64,000 nucleotides of DNA from contig JAUDYN010000001.1 of the NCBI GenBank assembly GCA_030407005.1, forward strand, positions 4,464,001 through 4,528,000, read 5' to 3'. Positions 1 to 11,794 of this stretch are shown in pieces. Position numbers and translations under genes: made by a program. The stretch comes from Desarmillaria ectypa. Taxonomy: Eukaryota > Basidiomycota > Agaricomycetes > Agaricales > Physalacriaceae. The notes under the pieces are model-generated. The model saw only the letters and a program-made list of their open reading frames with translations, did not search any database and had not been told where the DNA came from. Within the stretch, counting starts at the first letter, position 1. Every line of letters begins with the position of its first letter.

Positions 1-1647
1 TCCTCAAGATCTCGTAGCTTCTCCCTCGGGCTGGCATTCTACTGGAACGACCACTACTACGTATGTTACTTAAGCTTTTACTTGACTGATCCATCTTCCT
101 TACCCCTTTCAGTGATACATCGTGAGTGTAGAGTTCCGTTATGCGAAGTAATATCCAACCAATAATTGCAGAGGAAACAATGCTATCTCCTTCAAGGGCA
201 CTCAGTCGGCGACCACGCAGCAATCTTCGACTGGGCTGAACTTCATCTACACGGATAACGATGGCTTGGCACCAACCGTCGCCGCGAACCTCAACGCTGC
301 GCGGACTAACGCGTTCTACATAGTGAATAGTGTCCATGACCTCCACTATAGGTATGCTTTCCACACCTATCATTTTCATGTGTACCTTACCCATTAATCG
401 TCCCCAAAGGTACGGTTTTACCGAGGTCTGTCCGGATTTGTGTCCTCGTCAGATTTAGAGTAACCCAATCTCCATTCATCAGTCCGCGTTCAACTTCCAG
501 ACGAACAACTTTGGAAAGGGAGGTGCCGGGAACGATCGTGTTACGATTTCCGTCCAAGATGCGAATGGTATTGATAACGCTGATTTTGCTACACCTGCCG
601 AGTACGTTGTTCCGCTAGATACTACTAATCTCTGTGCTGATGTCTATTCGTAGTGGACAGTCCGGCCGTATGAGTATGTCCTTCTTCACTTTTTCGTACG
701 TCGCATATCCTGAAATTTGATAAGGGATGTTCTTGTGGGACATTACTAGTGTGAGTACATTTCTTGGAAAGTTATTGATTTTGGTCACATTCTTCCTAGC
801 CTCAGCGCGACGGCGCCCTGGAAAATGATATAGTCACGCACGAAAACACTCATGGACTCACGAATCGTCTGACTGGTGGAGGCACTGGACGGTGTTTGCA
901 GACTCTTGAAGCGGGTGGTATGGGAGAAGGTTGGTGACCAGTATCCTTGACGCAGAACTTCGATCCTGATTCTCTCTCTCCAGGTTGGTCGGATGCGATG
1001 GCCGAGTAAGTGTGCTATCGATTTTCTTGAAATACTCGCGCTGAATAGGCAACGACAGCTGGATTGAGAAAACGTCTTCCGCTGTACCCGACTTCGTTCT
1101 GGGCCAATACGTCATCAACAGTCCGGCTGGTATTCGGTCTCATCCGTACTCTACGAGCGCGTACGTTCATTCCCTCCTCCAGTACACGTATTCTATACAC
1201 TGACATTGTCTGGTATAGCACTGTCAACCCTCTCCGTTATTCTTCTGTCGGCACTCTTAATGAAGTCCACAATATCGGCGAAGCATGGGCTAATATATTG
1301 CATAACGTCTATGCGGCGCTTGTTTCTCAACTTGGATGGTCGGCCACTGCCAAGACAGATCCCACCGGTACAGCCGGGAATGTCGTCCACTTGCATTTAT
1401 TCCTCGACGCGTTGGCATTGCAGCCTTGTAACCCTACATGTATGCCTTTGTATTTGCTTGTTTTTGAGGATTCTGGCTGATGAAGCTCTGATTAGTCTTG
1501 ACGGGCCGAGATGCGTGGATCCAGGCTGATGCGAACCGGTATGCTGGTGCGCATAGGTGCACTTTGTGGAGGGCGTTTGCTAGTCGTGGGCTTGGTGTTA
1601 ATGCGGCTAATCACCGTGATGATACGACTGTTCCGTCGGGATGTTGA
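1..1647 (+). CDS. Fungalysin-type M36 metalloprotease, 3' part
   Basis: Secreted zinc endopeptidase of the fungalysin (M36) family, cut off at its 5' end by the window edge. At least eight short introns interrupt it, for example 61-112 and 1162-1219. The conceptual protein contains the catalytic HExxH motif as HENTH (839-853). This is followed by a Gly-Gly-Met-Gly-Glu-Gly segment, whose Glu is the expected third zinc ligand. Before it lie the family-typical stretch ending in [10 protein letters not shown] and a GQSGRM segment. Downstream exons carry NPLRYSSVG and [16 protein letters not shown], and the gene ends in PSGC and a TGA at 1645-1647. The family is made as a secreted preproprotein, and the missing upstream part should hold the signal peptide and inhibitory propeptide. 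I saw no frameshift in the visible exons. The family call is firm; exact splice sites are my reading. Confidence 0.9.
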
Positions 1648-2603
1648 TGTGGAAGCAAGAAGAAACTTCTTTTCGTATAAATGATAATTATCATAAAGGA
1701 ATGCAGTTTATTTTGTTGTTTATCTAGTAGCAAGGTTAGGGTCTGAATCCGATCACGGATTTTCTATTTTCCATTTTCTGATCCGTAACATCTGGGTATT
1801 TCTACCGCGAACTTAGCTCCGCCGGGAGTTGGTTAGTATGCTCGGTCTCATCGGATGGGTGATGTTAATACTTATGTCTTGTTGGATCACCGCTTCAAAT
1901 ACGTGAGAGGTAGCTCGTTCACTCGCCATTACTTTGACGACATGAATTATTTCTGCGAGTAGTTAGAATAGAACTGGTCGTTACTATGCTGCGGGAAAGG
2001 ATTTTCGCCAAGTGCCATAAGTCCAGAGCCCTTTTTAAAAATAGAAACGTTTCGATACCTTGCCGCTTTGTTTGAGCGAGTTTAATGGCACCGAATGCAA
2101 TGATACGTCCGGCATGCCCAAGTGGTACCGTGGTGTGTAATGATGATGATTCACGTACCTGATCCATGGCCGCAATGGCGCTGAAATTTTGACTCTAGAC
2201 GTCGCCACTATGGGAATACAAGGAGAAATATACAAATACGGTCACTTTCCAATTGTGTCCCGTCGGGTCGACAGACTCCGGGTTAAAAAAAAAGTAAGAA
2301 ACCATTTTGTCGGCAACACGCGGCACGGCAAATGCCTTTGGAATTGTGATTCGTGTCACGCGTAGCACCAAGTTGAACGCCGAACGGAACACTACACTGC
2401 ATGACATTTTTCGAGTTACGGAGGACATGATGACCTGTTTTTGCCACGAGTCACATAAACTGCTACACTTCTGTTTCCGATTTTTATCTCCTCTAGTACA
2501 ACTCAAGCCGTAGCCTGCGTAAAAAAACCGTTTGTTGATTCCTGAACCTTCTTCCATTTTTCCTGTTTCACGGAGATACGGTCTTTTGTCCGCGGAGATA
2601 ATA
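1648..2603. other. Intergenic, nothing recognised
   Basis: About 950 bases between the protease and the next possible gene. Open frames on both strands are short and have no family resemblance I can name. Confidence 0.5.
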
Positions 2604-2972
2604 ATGCCTGCGCTTATGTTTCATCACGGCCTCGAGGCTGCAGGTACGGTTTTTGACGCCGTCGCGGAATGCTCGAGACTCTTGTAAGTGTACTAGTCTC
2701 CCTGTAGCTTCGCCTTAGCAACTTTTCATCTCTAGGGGAGGACTACCATATCGAAAAAAACCTCTTATTCGCAGCGTACGTTATTCTCTTCCTCGTGAGT
2801 CATACACAAATGTTAGATTTGTCAAGACTTATCAAACTCGGCAGAAAACTAAATTAGGATCCGGAGACGGGTTGGATCATTAATAATCCAGTTCAAAATT
2901 TGCTCCTCGAGTTCGTACCGGCATACCAAGAACTTGACCTAGGATGGAAGCCGTCCGTTAACCTCCCGCAAG
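2604..2972 (+). CDS. Possible small multi-exon gene, unknown product
   Basis: Three protein-like stretches are joined by plausible fungal introns. An ATG at 2604 opens MPALMFHHGLEAAGTVFDAV and reaches a GTAAGT donor at about 2684. A second exon starts after a CTAG acceptor near 2734 and reads DYHIEKNLLFAA. A third reads DPETGWIINNPVQNLLLEF and ends at a GT donor after 2972. I could not find a convincing last exon before the acyl-CoA ligase starts at 3394. The family is not recognised. It could be a real short gene, a truncated relic, or chance. The 420 bases from 2973 to 3393 hold nothing else I can support. Confidence 0.3.
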
Positions 2973-3393
2973 GTTGTACACTTTTCTTCTTGCTTAGGTG
3001 CCCGTGATAGGTCGTTGAAAGCGCAAGAGAGTTTGTTTGTATTTGATCGCGACTCTCGGATCTCCATTTTGTTTGTGCCGTTAGCGCCCAGAATAATTTT
3101 TTTTATTTACCGTCGAACGGCCAATCAGTCAAGACACACGGAACATAGCGAAAACCGCGGAGACTGTCATAGGCCTCGGACATATTGCACGCCCCTGTTA
3201 ATCAATGAATGAGTCTTCCACCTTTTACCCTCCGCTGAAGCGCATTCATCGCCTTCATATACCACAACACAACGACATTACTCATTCTTTCCTATCTATA
3301 CAGCTACCTTTACTATAGCTATGTCATGGACACCGAAACGTTCCCTTGCTGAGAGTAAGCGAGCTCTTTTCATATTGTTACCTGGCTCTCATC

Positions 3394-6114
3394 ATGTCTT
3401 CTCCCAAAATCCTCGCAGCCGAGGACATACTTTGTGGTCCCGGATGCCCTCACGAAGTAGAAACTCGCTTAATCGACGGCAAACTCCTCAAGGTGTACAA
3501 GAACTTGGCCCCGACGCTCCGCGACTTCTGGGTGTCGGCGGTAGATAAAAATAGCGACAAGGATTATATCGTCTTTGAGGGCGAACGGTACACTTACCGC
3601 CAAGTTTTTGTTCGATCGGTGCGCGTGGCGGGCATTTTCTATACAGTTTATGGCGTTAGGAAAGGTAACCTTTCCGTCTTTTATTTCTGGTTCCTTGTTA
3701 CTCATGTGGCGTTTCCTATTAGGTGACAGAGTTGCCCTGTGCTCCAGAAATGTATCCGAATATTTAGTGATCTTTTGGGCCATTCGTATGTGGTTCTCAA
3801 TGGTACTTGACTTTCTAATGTTCATTCTCCCATAACAGACCTCCTGGGCGCCGTTCCAGTTCTTGTCAATGCGTAGGCCATCTTGTTTGTCCCCATTCTC
3901 TAGGTGTCAATTGATCATCCTCCATGAAGATGGCTCCCCCTCGAGCCTCTCACATTTTGTCTCGTACATACCCAGCCCCGACTACTCGTCGTTGACGCTG
4001 AACGTGCAGACATTCTCGCAACTGCAATCGACAAGACATGCGCTGAAGCTGGAATCGCTGCCGTCCTCGTGTTGCATCCTAAGGGTATTCCTCAAGGTAT
4101 GGAGAGTTATCACGACGCCGTCGACAAATATCTAGGTGCCTACAAGGACATTTTCACAAACTACCCTACGATCAGTCCTGAGGACAACGCTGCTATCATG
4201 TTCACTTCTGGTAAGCACTTTGCTTTTCTCATTCATATATTCATTCACTGGCCATTCTACGTCATAGGTACGACCGGATTACCAAAGGGTGTACTAAGCA
4301 CCCAACGCCAGTTTCTCACAAACACCCTTAACGTACGCTGTTATGTTTGGTTTCATCGTGTAATTCTCAGCCCTCATATGTGCTGCAGACCATCGTTGGC
4401 GGAAGGCGCGCACTGCTCAGACGGGGAGGGAATCTCCCAGACCCCGCAGCTCCTGTTAAAGGGCCCCAAAAGGGTGCCCTCATTGCCGTGCCCCTCTTTC
4501 ACGTTACCGGGACGACTAGTTATACTGTGCGTCGTCTGCTCCATGCTAAGTTGTTTATCCATCCCATCGTATGCAGATGTTGGCCACCATGTCTGGAATG
4601 AAGATCGTTCTCATGACTAAATGGATATCTGAAGAAGGTCAGAATGACTCATACACATGATTCCTTTCTCACATTTGTTATTCAGGCGCTCGGTACGGTT
4701 CCCATGTCAACATTAGACACCTGCCACTTACACAGATTGCGTAGATTGATCAGACAAGAAAATGTCAGTGTCGCTGGCGGGTACGGACACTTTACCTTTC
4801 TGTCGCCGATACCTGATTCTTGGTGTTCAGTGTCCCAGCGATGGTCTCCGACCTCATGGATAGCTCTCTCATCGGTTACCCTCTTGAGGGCCTATTCTTC
4901 GGTGGATCTCCAGCTCCTGAAGCTCTCTCCTCTAGGGCGAGAGAAGTGTTCCCAACTGCAGAATTGTACGTTTTTGAAACGCGGCCCCGTGTGATGGTCT
5001 GATCATTAAATAGGAGCCAAGGCTACGGATTGACAGAGACCAACTCCATATCCGTCGCAGTGAGTTGGTCTACTTGTGCTGAAAGAGAAGCATTCTGACA
5101 AGTTTTGTAGATCGCGGGAGAGGATTACATGACTCGGCCAGGTAGCACGTAGGTGCGATTCTTATTTCATTCCCTTTAGATACTCATACAATTCACCTAG
5201 TGGGCTTCCTTCACCTGTCAATGAGATCGCTATTGTCTTGGACGGAGTTCGACTTCCCAGAGGACAGACCGGAGAGGTTTGGCTGTGTGTTTGCTATTAC
5301 CAAATGATTTTCCCATCATTAACACCGATCATAGACGCGGACCCAATGTTATGAAAGGATATTGGCGTGACCCAGGTTAGTCCCCTTTCTCTGAACGCTT
5401 ACACTGTGCTACCCTCCTTACCTAGTGGCCACAAATACCGTGCTCACATCCGATGGATGGCTCAAGTCGGGAGATTTGGGGATGCAGGACCAAGATGGAT
5501 TTCTGTACATCAACGATCGAAGTAGGTCACCTTGCGAAGTTCATTTCCCTTTAACTTAAGTCAGGCACCAGTCAAAGATATCATCATCCGCGGCGGTGAA
5601 AGCATCGTATGCCCGATCTTGCCTGCTTCATCATCGTGAACTCACACCCGTCCGTATGGTAGTCATCGATCTCTATTGAAAATGCCCTATACAATGATCC
5701 ACGACTGGCTGAAGTAGCTGCCGTGGGTCTTCCTGACCCTCGACTAGGCGAACTCGTTGCAGCCGTAGTTTCTGTCAAACCTGCTTTCAAGGGCAAGGTA
5801 ACAGAGGAGTCTATCCTGGCGTTTTCTCGAAAGAAGTTCGTTTCCTTCTTTCTTTTCTTTGTAGTATATTTCTTAATGACTACTTTCTAGCCTCCCGAGA
5901 TTTGCCATTCCCGTTATGATTCTCGTGCGGGAAACTCCGTTCGGTACGTAAAAGAACTCTGTTAATGATGTTGTCTGAACTGAAATTTATGATACTGTAT
6001 ATTATAGAACTGACGCCGTCCGGAAAGATCATTAAAGGCAGTCTACGCACGCTCGCTCTGCAGGAATGGAAGAAGCGTAACGGTGTGGCGTCGGGCGTTC
6101 AAAGCCGATTGTAA
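3394..6114 (+). CDS. AMP-forming acyl-CoA ligase-like enzyme with peroxisomal signal
   Basis: Member of the ANL superfamily (acyl-CoA synthetases and 4-coumarate-CoA ligase-like enzymes), which activates a carboxylate with ATP to an acyl-adenylate and then transfers it to CoA. The gene runs over a dozen or so exons. The P-loop-like motif FTSG/TTGLPKG is split by the intron at about 4211-4267. Further core motifs follow in order: SQGYGLTE (about 5013-5033), SGDLGMQDQDGFLYINDR (about 5470-5520), VKDIIIRGGE (about 5572-5600), and the C-terminal TPSGKII with the adenylation lysine (about 6014-6034). The start at 3394 gives MSSPKILAAEDILCGPG; upstream in-frame codons look non-coding. The last three residues are SRL, a PTS1 peroxisomal import signal, so a role in peroxisomal acid activation is likely. 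The substrate cannot be told from sequence. I saw no broken motif. Confidence 0.87.
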
Positions 6115-6825
6115 GACCCGATTGGCCTTTGATTGTTGGTGTATGATTTGGAGAATGGTAGGATAGTATCTTGAATATTAGATTTATATGCATTCGTATC
6201 TTTAGGCGGAATTCTTTTTTTTTTCTTGTTTCAGACGAATCTCTCCGCGAGGTCTGGCTGCTCTCGTCCACACGTATGGGTTCTCTTCAGTTCTGGGAAG
6301 TGTAGTTCCCATACATTCATCGGCGCGCTTTCTTTCCGGCCGATACAGGAGTACAAAAATCTTCCCTTTATATAAATAGGTTCCGATGGTTAAACTGTAG
6401 CATGAAATTCTTCAGACGCACGCGTTTAGAAATAATAGAACCAGTATGATGCATTATCTTTTAAAATGCATTCGGCACTCCTCCGTTCTGATTAGTATCA
6501 GGATGATCCAATTGTCGCGAGTCAAAGCTACAGCCACAGATGGACCGCTGTTTCTGACTTCCCTATGATAGACCGACTACCAATCACTGGAGACTGGTCT
6601 TAAATAATTACTATTGTATATTATGCGTGTACACTCGTCATTATTTGTATAGTCCTAAAATACTCTGACGTCTCTTTCAACAACATATTCTAATTTCTAC
6701 TACGCTGACCACCCAATAACCCTCCACATTTTATTACATTCTGGAAACCTGAAGCAAAAGAAGTTGACCCATTGCTCCCTCTCATCTTTAAGTGTATCAT
6801 CGAACCGCTTCGATGCAAATTTCTT
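6115..6825. other. Intergenic, convergent 3' ends
   Basis: About 700 AT-rich bases between the 3' ends of the acyl-CoA ligase (+) and the nucleotidyltransferase-like gene (-). No gene recognised. Confidence 0.6.
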
Positions 6826-7485
6826 CTAATCTTTTGAATCTTCTCTTTCCTGCTTACTCATTCCTTCGACAATGATTCTCAGCAAGGAGCGGATATCCCA
6901 TGCGTCCGAGGAGTACTTCCTTCGACGGCGCCATTCCGTAGAATCCATGTTCTCTTTCCACCCGTTGAGTTTATGAAGAAGGATGGACATGGGGACAACG
7001 GGAAATTCTTGCTTCTTGACAATAGCCTCGGAGAATAATATTGGAAGCTGGAATGTTCTAGCTCTGAGGATATCAACTTTGATATTCTCCATTTTCCCGT
7101 CATCTATATCGCAGTACCAAAGCACGTTCCACGACGATTGTTGGGTCTTGGAATGGACGAGGTAGAAAGGAGCAGGGCTCACTACGACGAGAAGCACATT
7201 GATCACCTCAGGATCGCAGATGTAAGACGATATCACGATTTCGACGTCCTATTCATTCCAAAATTAGTATCGGCAGTCGGATCAGATGAGGAGAGACAGC
7301 ATCACGATTGGCATGCGGTCGTTTCCATAAAAATGACAAGCTAAACTCCCGAATGTTGCAAAAGTGTAACCCAGTTCTTTCAAGATCCGAGCAGCTGCTC
7401 TCGCAGCCCGAAAGACCACAGCATCGTCGCCATGGGAGGGAATGGTGGCGAAAGCTGAGGTATTTGGTGATCGCTTTCGCGTCAT
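6826..7485 (-). CDS. Nucleotidyltransferase-fold protein, about 200 aa
   Basis: Two exons, complement of 6826-7248 and 7306-7485, separated by a 57-nt intron (donor GTGATG, acceptor GAATAG). The joined frame gives 200 residues. The N-terminal exon has an Arg/Ala-rich helix (FRAARAAARILKELGY) then FGSLACHFYGNDRMPI, and splicing continues it as DVEIVISSY. This FGS-(x)n-R-x-P-x-D-V-E pattern matches the nucleotidyltransferase signature, Gly-Ser followed by a DxD/E metal-binding pair. It recalls a family of small nucleotidyltransferase-like proteins common in mushrooms. The downstream FYLVHS, VLWY and IKVDIL segments fit the rest of that fold. I chose the Met at 7485 because the open frame upstream looks like non-coding sequence. 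Substrate and role are unknown. It may be RNA- or protein-modifying, but that is a guess. Confidence 0.6.
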
Positions 7486-10400
7486 ATTGTACCTGTCAAT
7501 TCCTATGAGCGAGAGAGGGTTTAAATGTGCCTGAGGCGGTACGACGGAATTCTGGGATTTCCTGATAGACTTGTTCGAGATGATGGTACTCTCTATTACT
7601 CGAGGGATTACACTCAGTGTAATTCCGCTTCGAACGGATGGATAGCTGGTGACGTAGATGATAGTAAATAGGCAAGGACTAGTGCTGGAGGCGGCATGTA
7701 TTTGGGTCGGAAATACGCACATGCAGAACCGGCCCGTCTTTTGGCGCAGCTGAAAATACGGCAGCTAAGGATCTATCCAAAAATGGTAGTCTTTTTGTAT
7801 GTCTTTCTTGGCGTGTTTTCGGGGTGTAAGAATACGCGAAAAGACAGGTTTGTTTAGTAGATGTTAATCAGATGTAAATTACCCTTGGGTATTTTACCAT
7901 CTGTAGAAATAGGTGCTCTTTCGATAGGTTTTTCTGAAGGTCACTGTTCTTTGTGCCACAAATACCCCCAGAATAACACTGATCTTCACAGAAAGCGCAC
8001 CAAAAAATGGCAGGTTTTGCATATGCGTATGTCTAATTTAATTACAAGCTGGCTGCAGCAGTGGAGGACACTTTCAACTTCGGCATCAAGTCATGACACC
8101 TCAAATATGCGCAGCTCCTAGAAGTAACGGAGGCGAAACTCATGGTGCTGTGTAGCTTCATATGTGACAAAGATGCTTTCGGAGGAAGACAAGAATCGGA
8201 CATACGTGGATTCCTCAATGAAAGGTCCGCGAAGGACTTTTGCCAGACTGTCAGAGAAGATCAGGATCCGGATGGTCAATGTAGGATTTTTACCAAAGAT
8301 AGTGAAAGAGATCCCCCCCCTACGAGTTTAGTAAGAATAACAGCATGGATAACTGGTAGAGGACTATCACTTTATCTCTTGCCGCTTGCGTGGTCAGGCT
8401 TTTAGGCCTTCAAGCTTCAGGAACAAGCATTATCTCTGCATTTGGTTTAATGATTCCATCGTACTGCGGTTCAAAAGTGGCACACTTGAGAACCATAAGT
8501 ACAAGATTGAATAGAATTTATAGCAATTCTGATGAGAACAGCAGTATTCCTATGGACTTGGATACAATGCCGAGAGCGTTGGATTTCCATCGGTCCGATG
8601 ACTTCGTTGAAAGAGGTATCATGATAGTGTTCTCATGCAAGGTTCAGAGCATTTCCTTCTCCGTGCAGGAGAGCGCTAGTCCACGCGGTGAAAGAAGAAA
8701 GCTGGAAATAAGCGGTCACAAACGCATCCAGCACATGCACGGTTGCTCCTCTAGTACTCACTCCCGTATTCTCAAACGTGTTGTGGGTAACTTCCAGCAG
8801 AGAGCCTAATATTCGCACAAGAAACAGACGATCACATCATAATATCTTCGTCCTCTTGAACTGTTGTCGGGCTGCTACCCGTATTGGTGGTAGATACATT
8901 GCGAGTGCTGAGAGAGGCGATCTCCTTGGCAGCGAGGTTGGTACGGGAATAGGAGCTAGTATTGCAACGTTGAAAACGCGTGCGCTCTTACCGTCAATGT
9001 GAAACAAAAGACGGGGCCTCAGAGAGAGTTCCGGAAGGAGAGATATCATGAATAAGATAGATATCTCCATCCTGACTCCAAGGAATGTGAGTGATGATCA
9101 AAGATCCAGTCATGGGTATTAGCGGACGCTACCATATCTCAAATCTGTTCTCTTTCTTCACATTTCATCCATGGATCTGCTTATACCGCAAGTAGCTTGA
9201 TATCCTGGTCTTCGAGTTGTATTGTGCTTCATCACCTTCCATCGCTCCCGTCAGTGCTTGTGATTCCAGAAGTCCAACCAACATTTGTCCCTGGAGCTTT
9301 GTCAAGCACGATTTTTCCCCTGAGTCATCGTGTTTTAAGCACAAGTCTAATCGAAAAAAAACCGGTCCAACTCTCTCAATAATCCCACTGTTCATCGTGG
9401 ATGAGATGCTCCAAGTTCGGGAATTGCGACAAAATTGGGGTTATAATTGGACTGTCGAAACATCAGGCTGTACGTTTGCTTCTTTTCTTCCAGTATGAAA
9501 GCACGGTCCGAGATGATTAATGATTGCCTGCCCTGAAGTCTCTCTGTTACCCCTATGTGCTCCCACGGAATCACGTAGCGGGCCCGTGTGCACTCGGTGT
9601 CAGAGGTATTGCTTCCGTAGTCCGTCGGTCCTCACCGTTACCTTAACCACACTCCCATTTCACCGATAGATCTCGCTTACCCAACGGTGTAACTCTCATT
9701 TCAATGGACTTCTTCAATCGAACCTCTACTGCAGACTCAAACGCAGTCAGCAACCGAGAGAGTTGAATTGAATTCCTTCCACTGGAATGAACGAGATGCT
9801 TGGTCTGGGTGAGTTTCAAGACGTATGTTATCACTCATTACTTGTCTATGTGTCTCTTGTGTTCCAGAACACCCTCACACAGGCTAGTCGTTACCCGGAG
9901 GTCTGTATGATTGAAGGTTGAGTCAGAGGTGGATAACTCCTTATTTCAGGGACAGGCTAGATTTTCCTCCAAATCTTGATAAAGGGGACTTCTCGTCTTT
10001 CTCGAAATATTTTCTTTCTCATACCTTGCCGTTGCACAAGTTTTTGTTTTCCGACTCGAAGAACAAAATGGGCCGGGACAGAGTGCCTAACATGTCCTCG
10101 ACGATGCTCTTCCGCATAAATCTACTTTTGCATCGCTACACGACGATCTATGGATGTTGCCCCTGCTGGCTTTGACGTGCAATGGTCCATTCTTCCCTAA
10201 GGATTTATGAGGTACATATCCTATTATTCCGGTCATTTATCCCTTATAACCATACGATCTAAGGCGTTTTGGAGTATTAATCAATTGTGGTACATCCACT
10301 CGCATTTCGCGTCTTTCTCCAAGATGGTCTGCCGTCGTGGACAGAAACGCCTCAGTAATACGATTCAGACATGTGGAATAATGTATAGTCTTACGTCTTT

Positions 10401-11794
10401 CGATAAACCTCGATAACAACACACCCTTCATTCTTCAAGCATCGAAAGGGCCAATTATTGACCTGATATCTTGATTGCTGCTTGTTTTGTTCATCAACGC
10501 TCCATCTCCTTGGTAGAGGATGTATCTGTGGCTCGTTGCATCAAGCATGTTCAGTTTCTTTTTGCTCATGGTTAGAAGGAAGCAGAGCGGACTGATGCTC
10601 ACGCCATCGAAGAGTGTTACCGTCAGTCATGATAGACGCCCAATGATATTTCCAGGTGGACATATTTAGCTGTTGAAGGTACGATGTCAGTAGTCGTATA
10701 CGCGTAACGAGTCCAATCAAATTAATGACATACATGAAACACCTTAGGGCGGGATCAAGTACTATGTGCTAAACGCTAGGTTCACTCCGCAGAAACACAT
10801 TATTCTATCATCCAATTCCTTATGCACAGCCTAGCGCCCCATTCACATACCCCAATCTTCCAAGTTCCCATCAAACTCACTCGGGCAGAAAAATACCATT
10901 CATTCTCATCCGAGCCGTGAGATCGAACCAGAGAGACATAAACAACCCCAAGGACTCACATTTCCCGAAGATCTTAACCTCTTGCTAACGGCTGAGCTCC
11001 AGGCACCCCTTGTTCCGGTATTTGTAGTATCTTTCTATTGCCTTCCAATTTATGAACATTGAAGTTAACCTTCCAACCTTTGAGCGACAAAAGTAAGCAA
11101 GACAGAGAAGAATGCGCTTACCAATCAGATCTCTGGCTCTATAATTTCTAAATTCACACATTCATCACTGCCTGTACACGCTGCGCATCCTTCCATCAGT
11201 ACGTATCACAGCCGGTCTCTTTCGTTCTCCTTGACTTTACCCACTCCTCATTGATTATGTATCTTGGTATACACCTTCCTCTGACGGGGAGCGGGGATAT
11301 ACAGGAAGATACCCGGTCGTCCTCATCGCCGTCTAACTCTGCTTTGTCCTCATCCATGTCACTCTCGTCCGAATCAGAGGGTCTTTCTTCATGACCGTCA
11401 CTGCTGCCTGGGAAACAATGGCCTAGGATGAAACGAATGTTAGATTTTATTACATCTCTAGAACTGCCTTGTCTTGTAATCGGTCCTTCAGCACCTCTGA
11501 AACTATCTGCGAGAGCTTCAGCATCCTCTGGTTCGCGGCTTGCTCACAGTTTTCACCAGTGCTTGCCTAATCTCACTTTGTCCACGATTCCACACCAGTC
11601 TCGTTTTCAATTCACCTACATGTCGGGCCTTGTATTCCAAGATATACATTATCTATCTGCTTACTTTACAGCGAGCTATACACCTCATTGTCTCTGGCTC
11701 TTGATAAACACACCTCCAGGGTATTTACACTCAGAATAGTCCTATCTGGAAACAATCTGACAGGGCTTGGTATCCCGAACATAATAAATTATTT
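7486..11794. other. Long gene-poor stretch
   Basis: About 4.3 kb without a gene I can defend. Frames such as 8390-8809 (+) and 8837-9070 (-) are open, but I recognise no domain, and no splice chain joins them convincingly. It may contain decayed genes. The one compositionally distinct patch, an acidic coding-like segment near 11.3-11.4 kb, is listed separately. Confidence 0.4.
11293..11420 (-). pseudogene. Acidic coding-like fragment
   Basis: Read on the minus strand, this patch encodes a strongly acidic stretch (SDSDESDMDEDKAELDGDED and similar) flanked by ordinary residues. The neighbouring sequence shows no comparable bias. Such acid runs are typical of nuclear or chaperone-like proteins and of some transposon proteins. 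There is no domain on either side, so it looks like an isolated exon or relic. The alternative is chance composition bias. Confidence 0.25.

Noticed and set aside
2195..2557. 120-codon minus-strand frame
   Set aside because: Composition looks random, with no domain and no adjacent exons.
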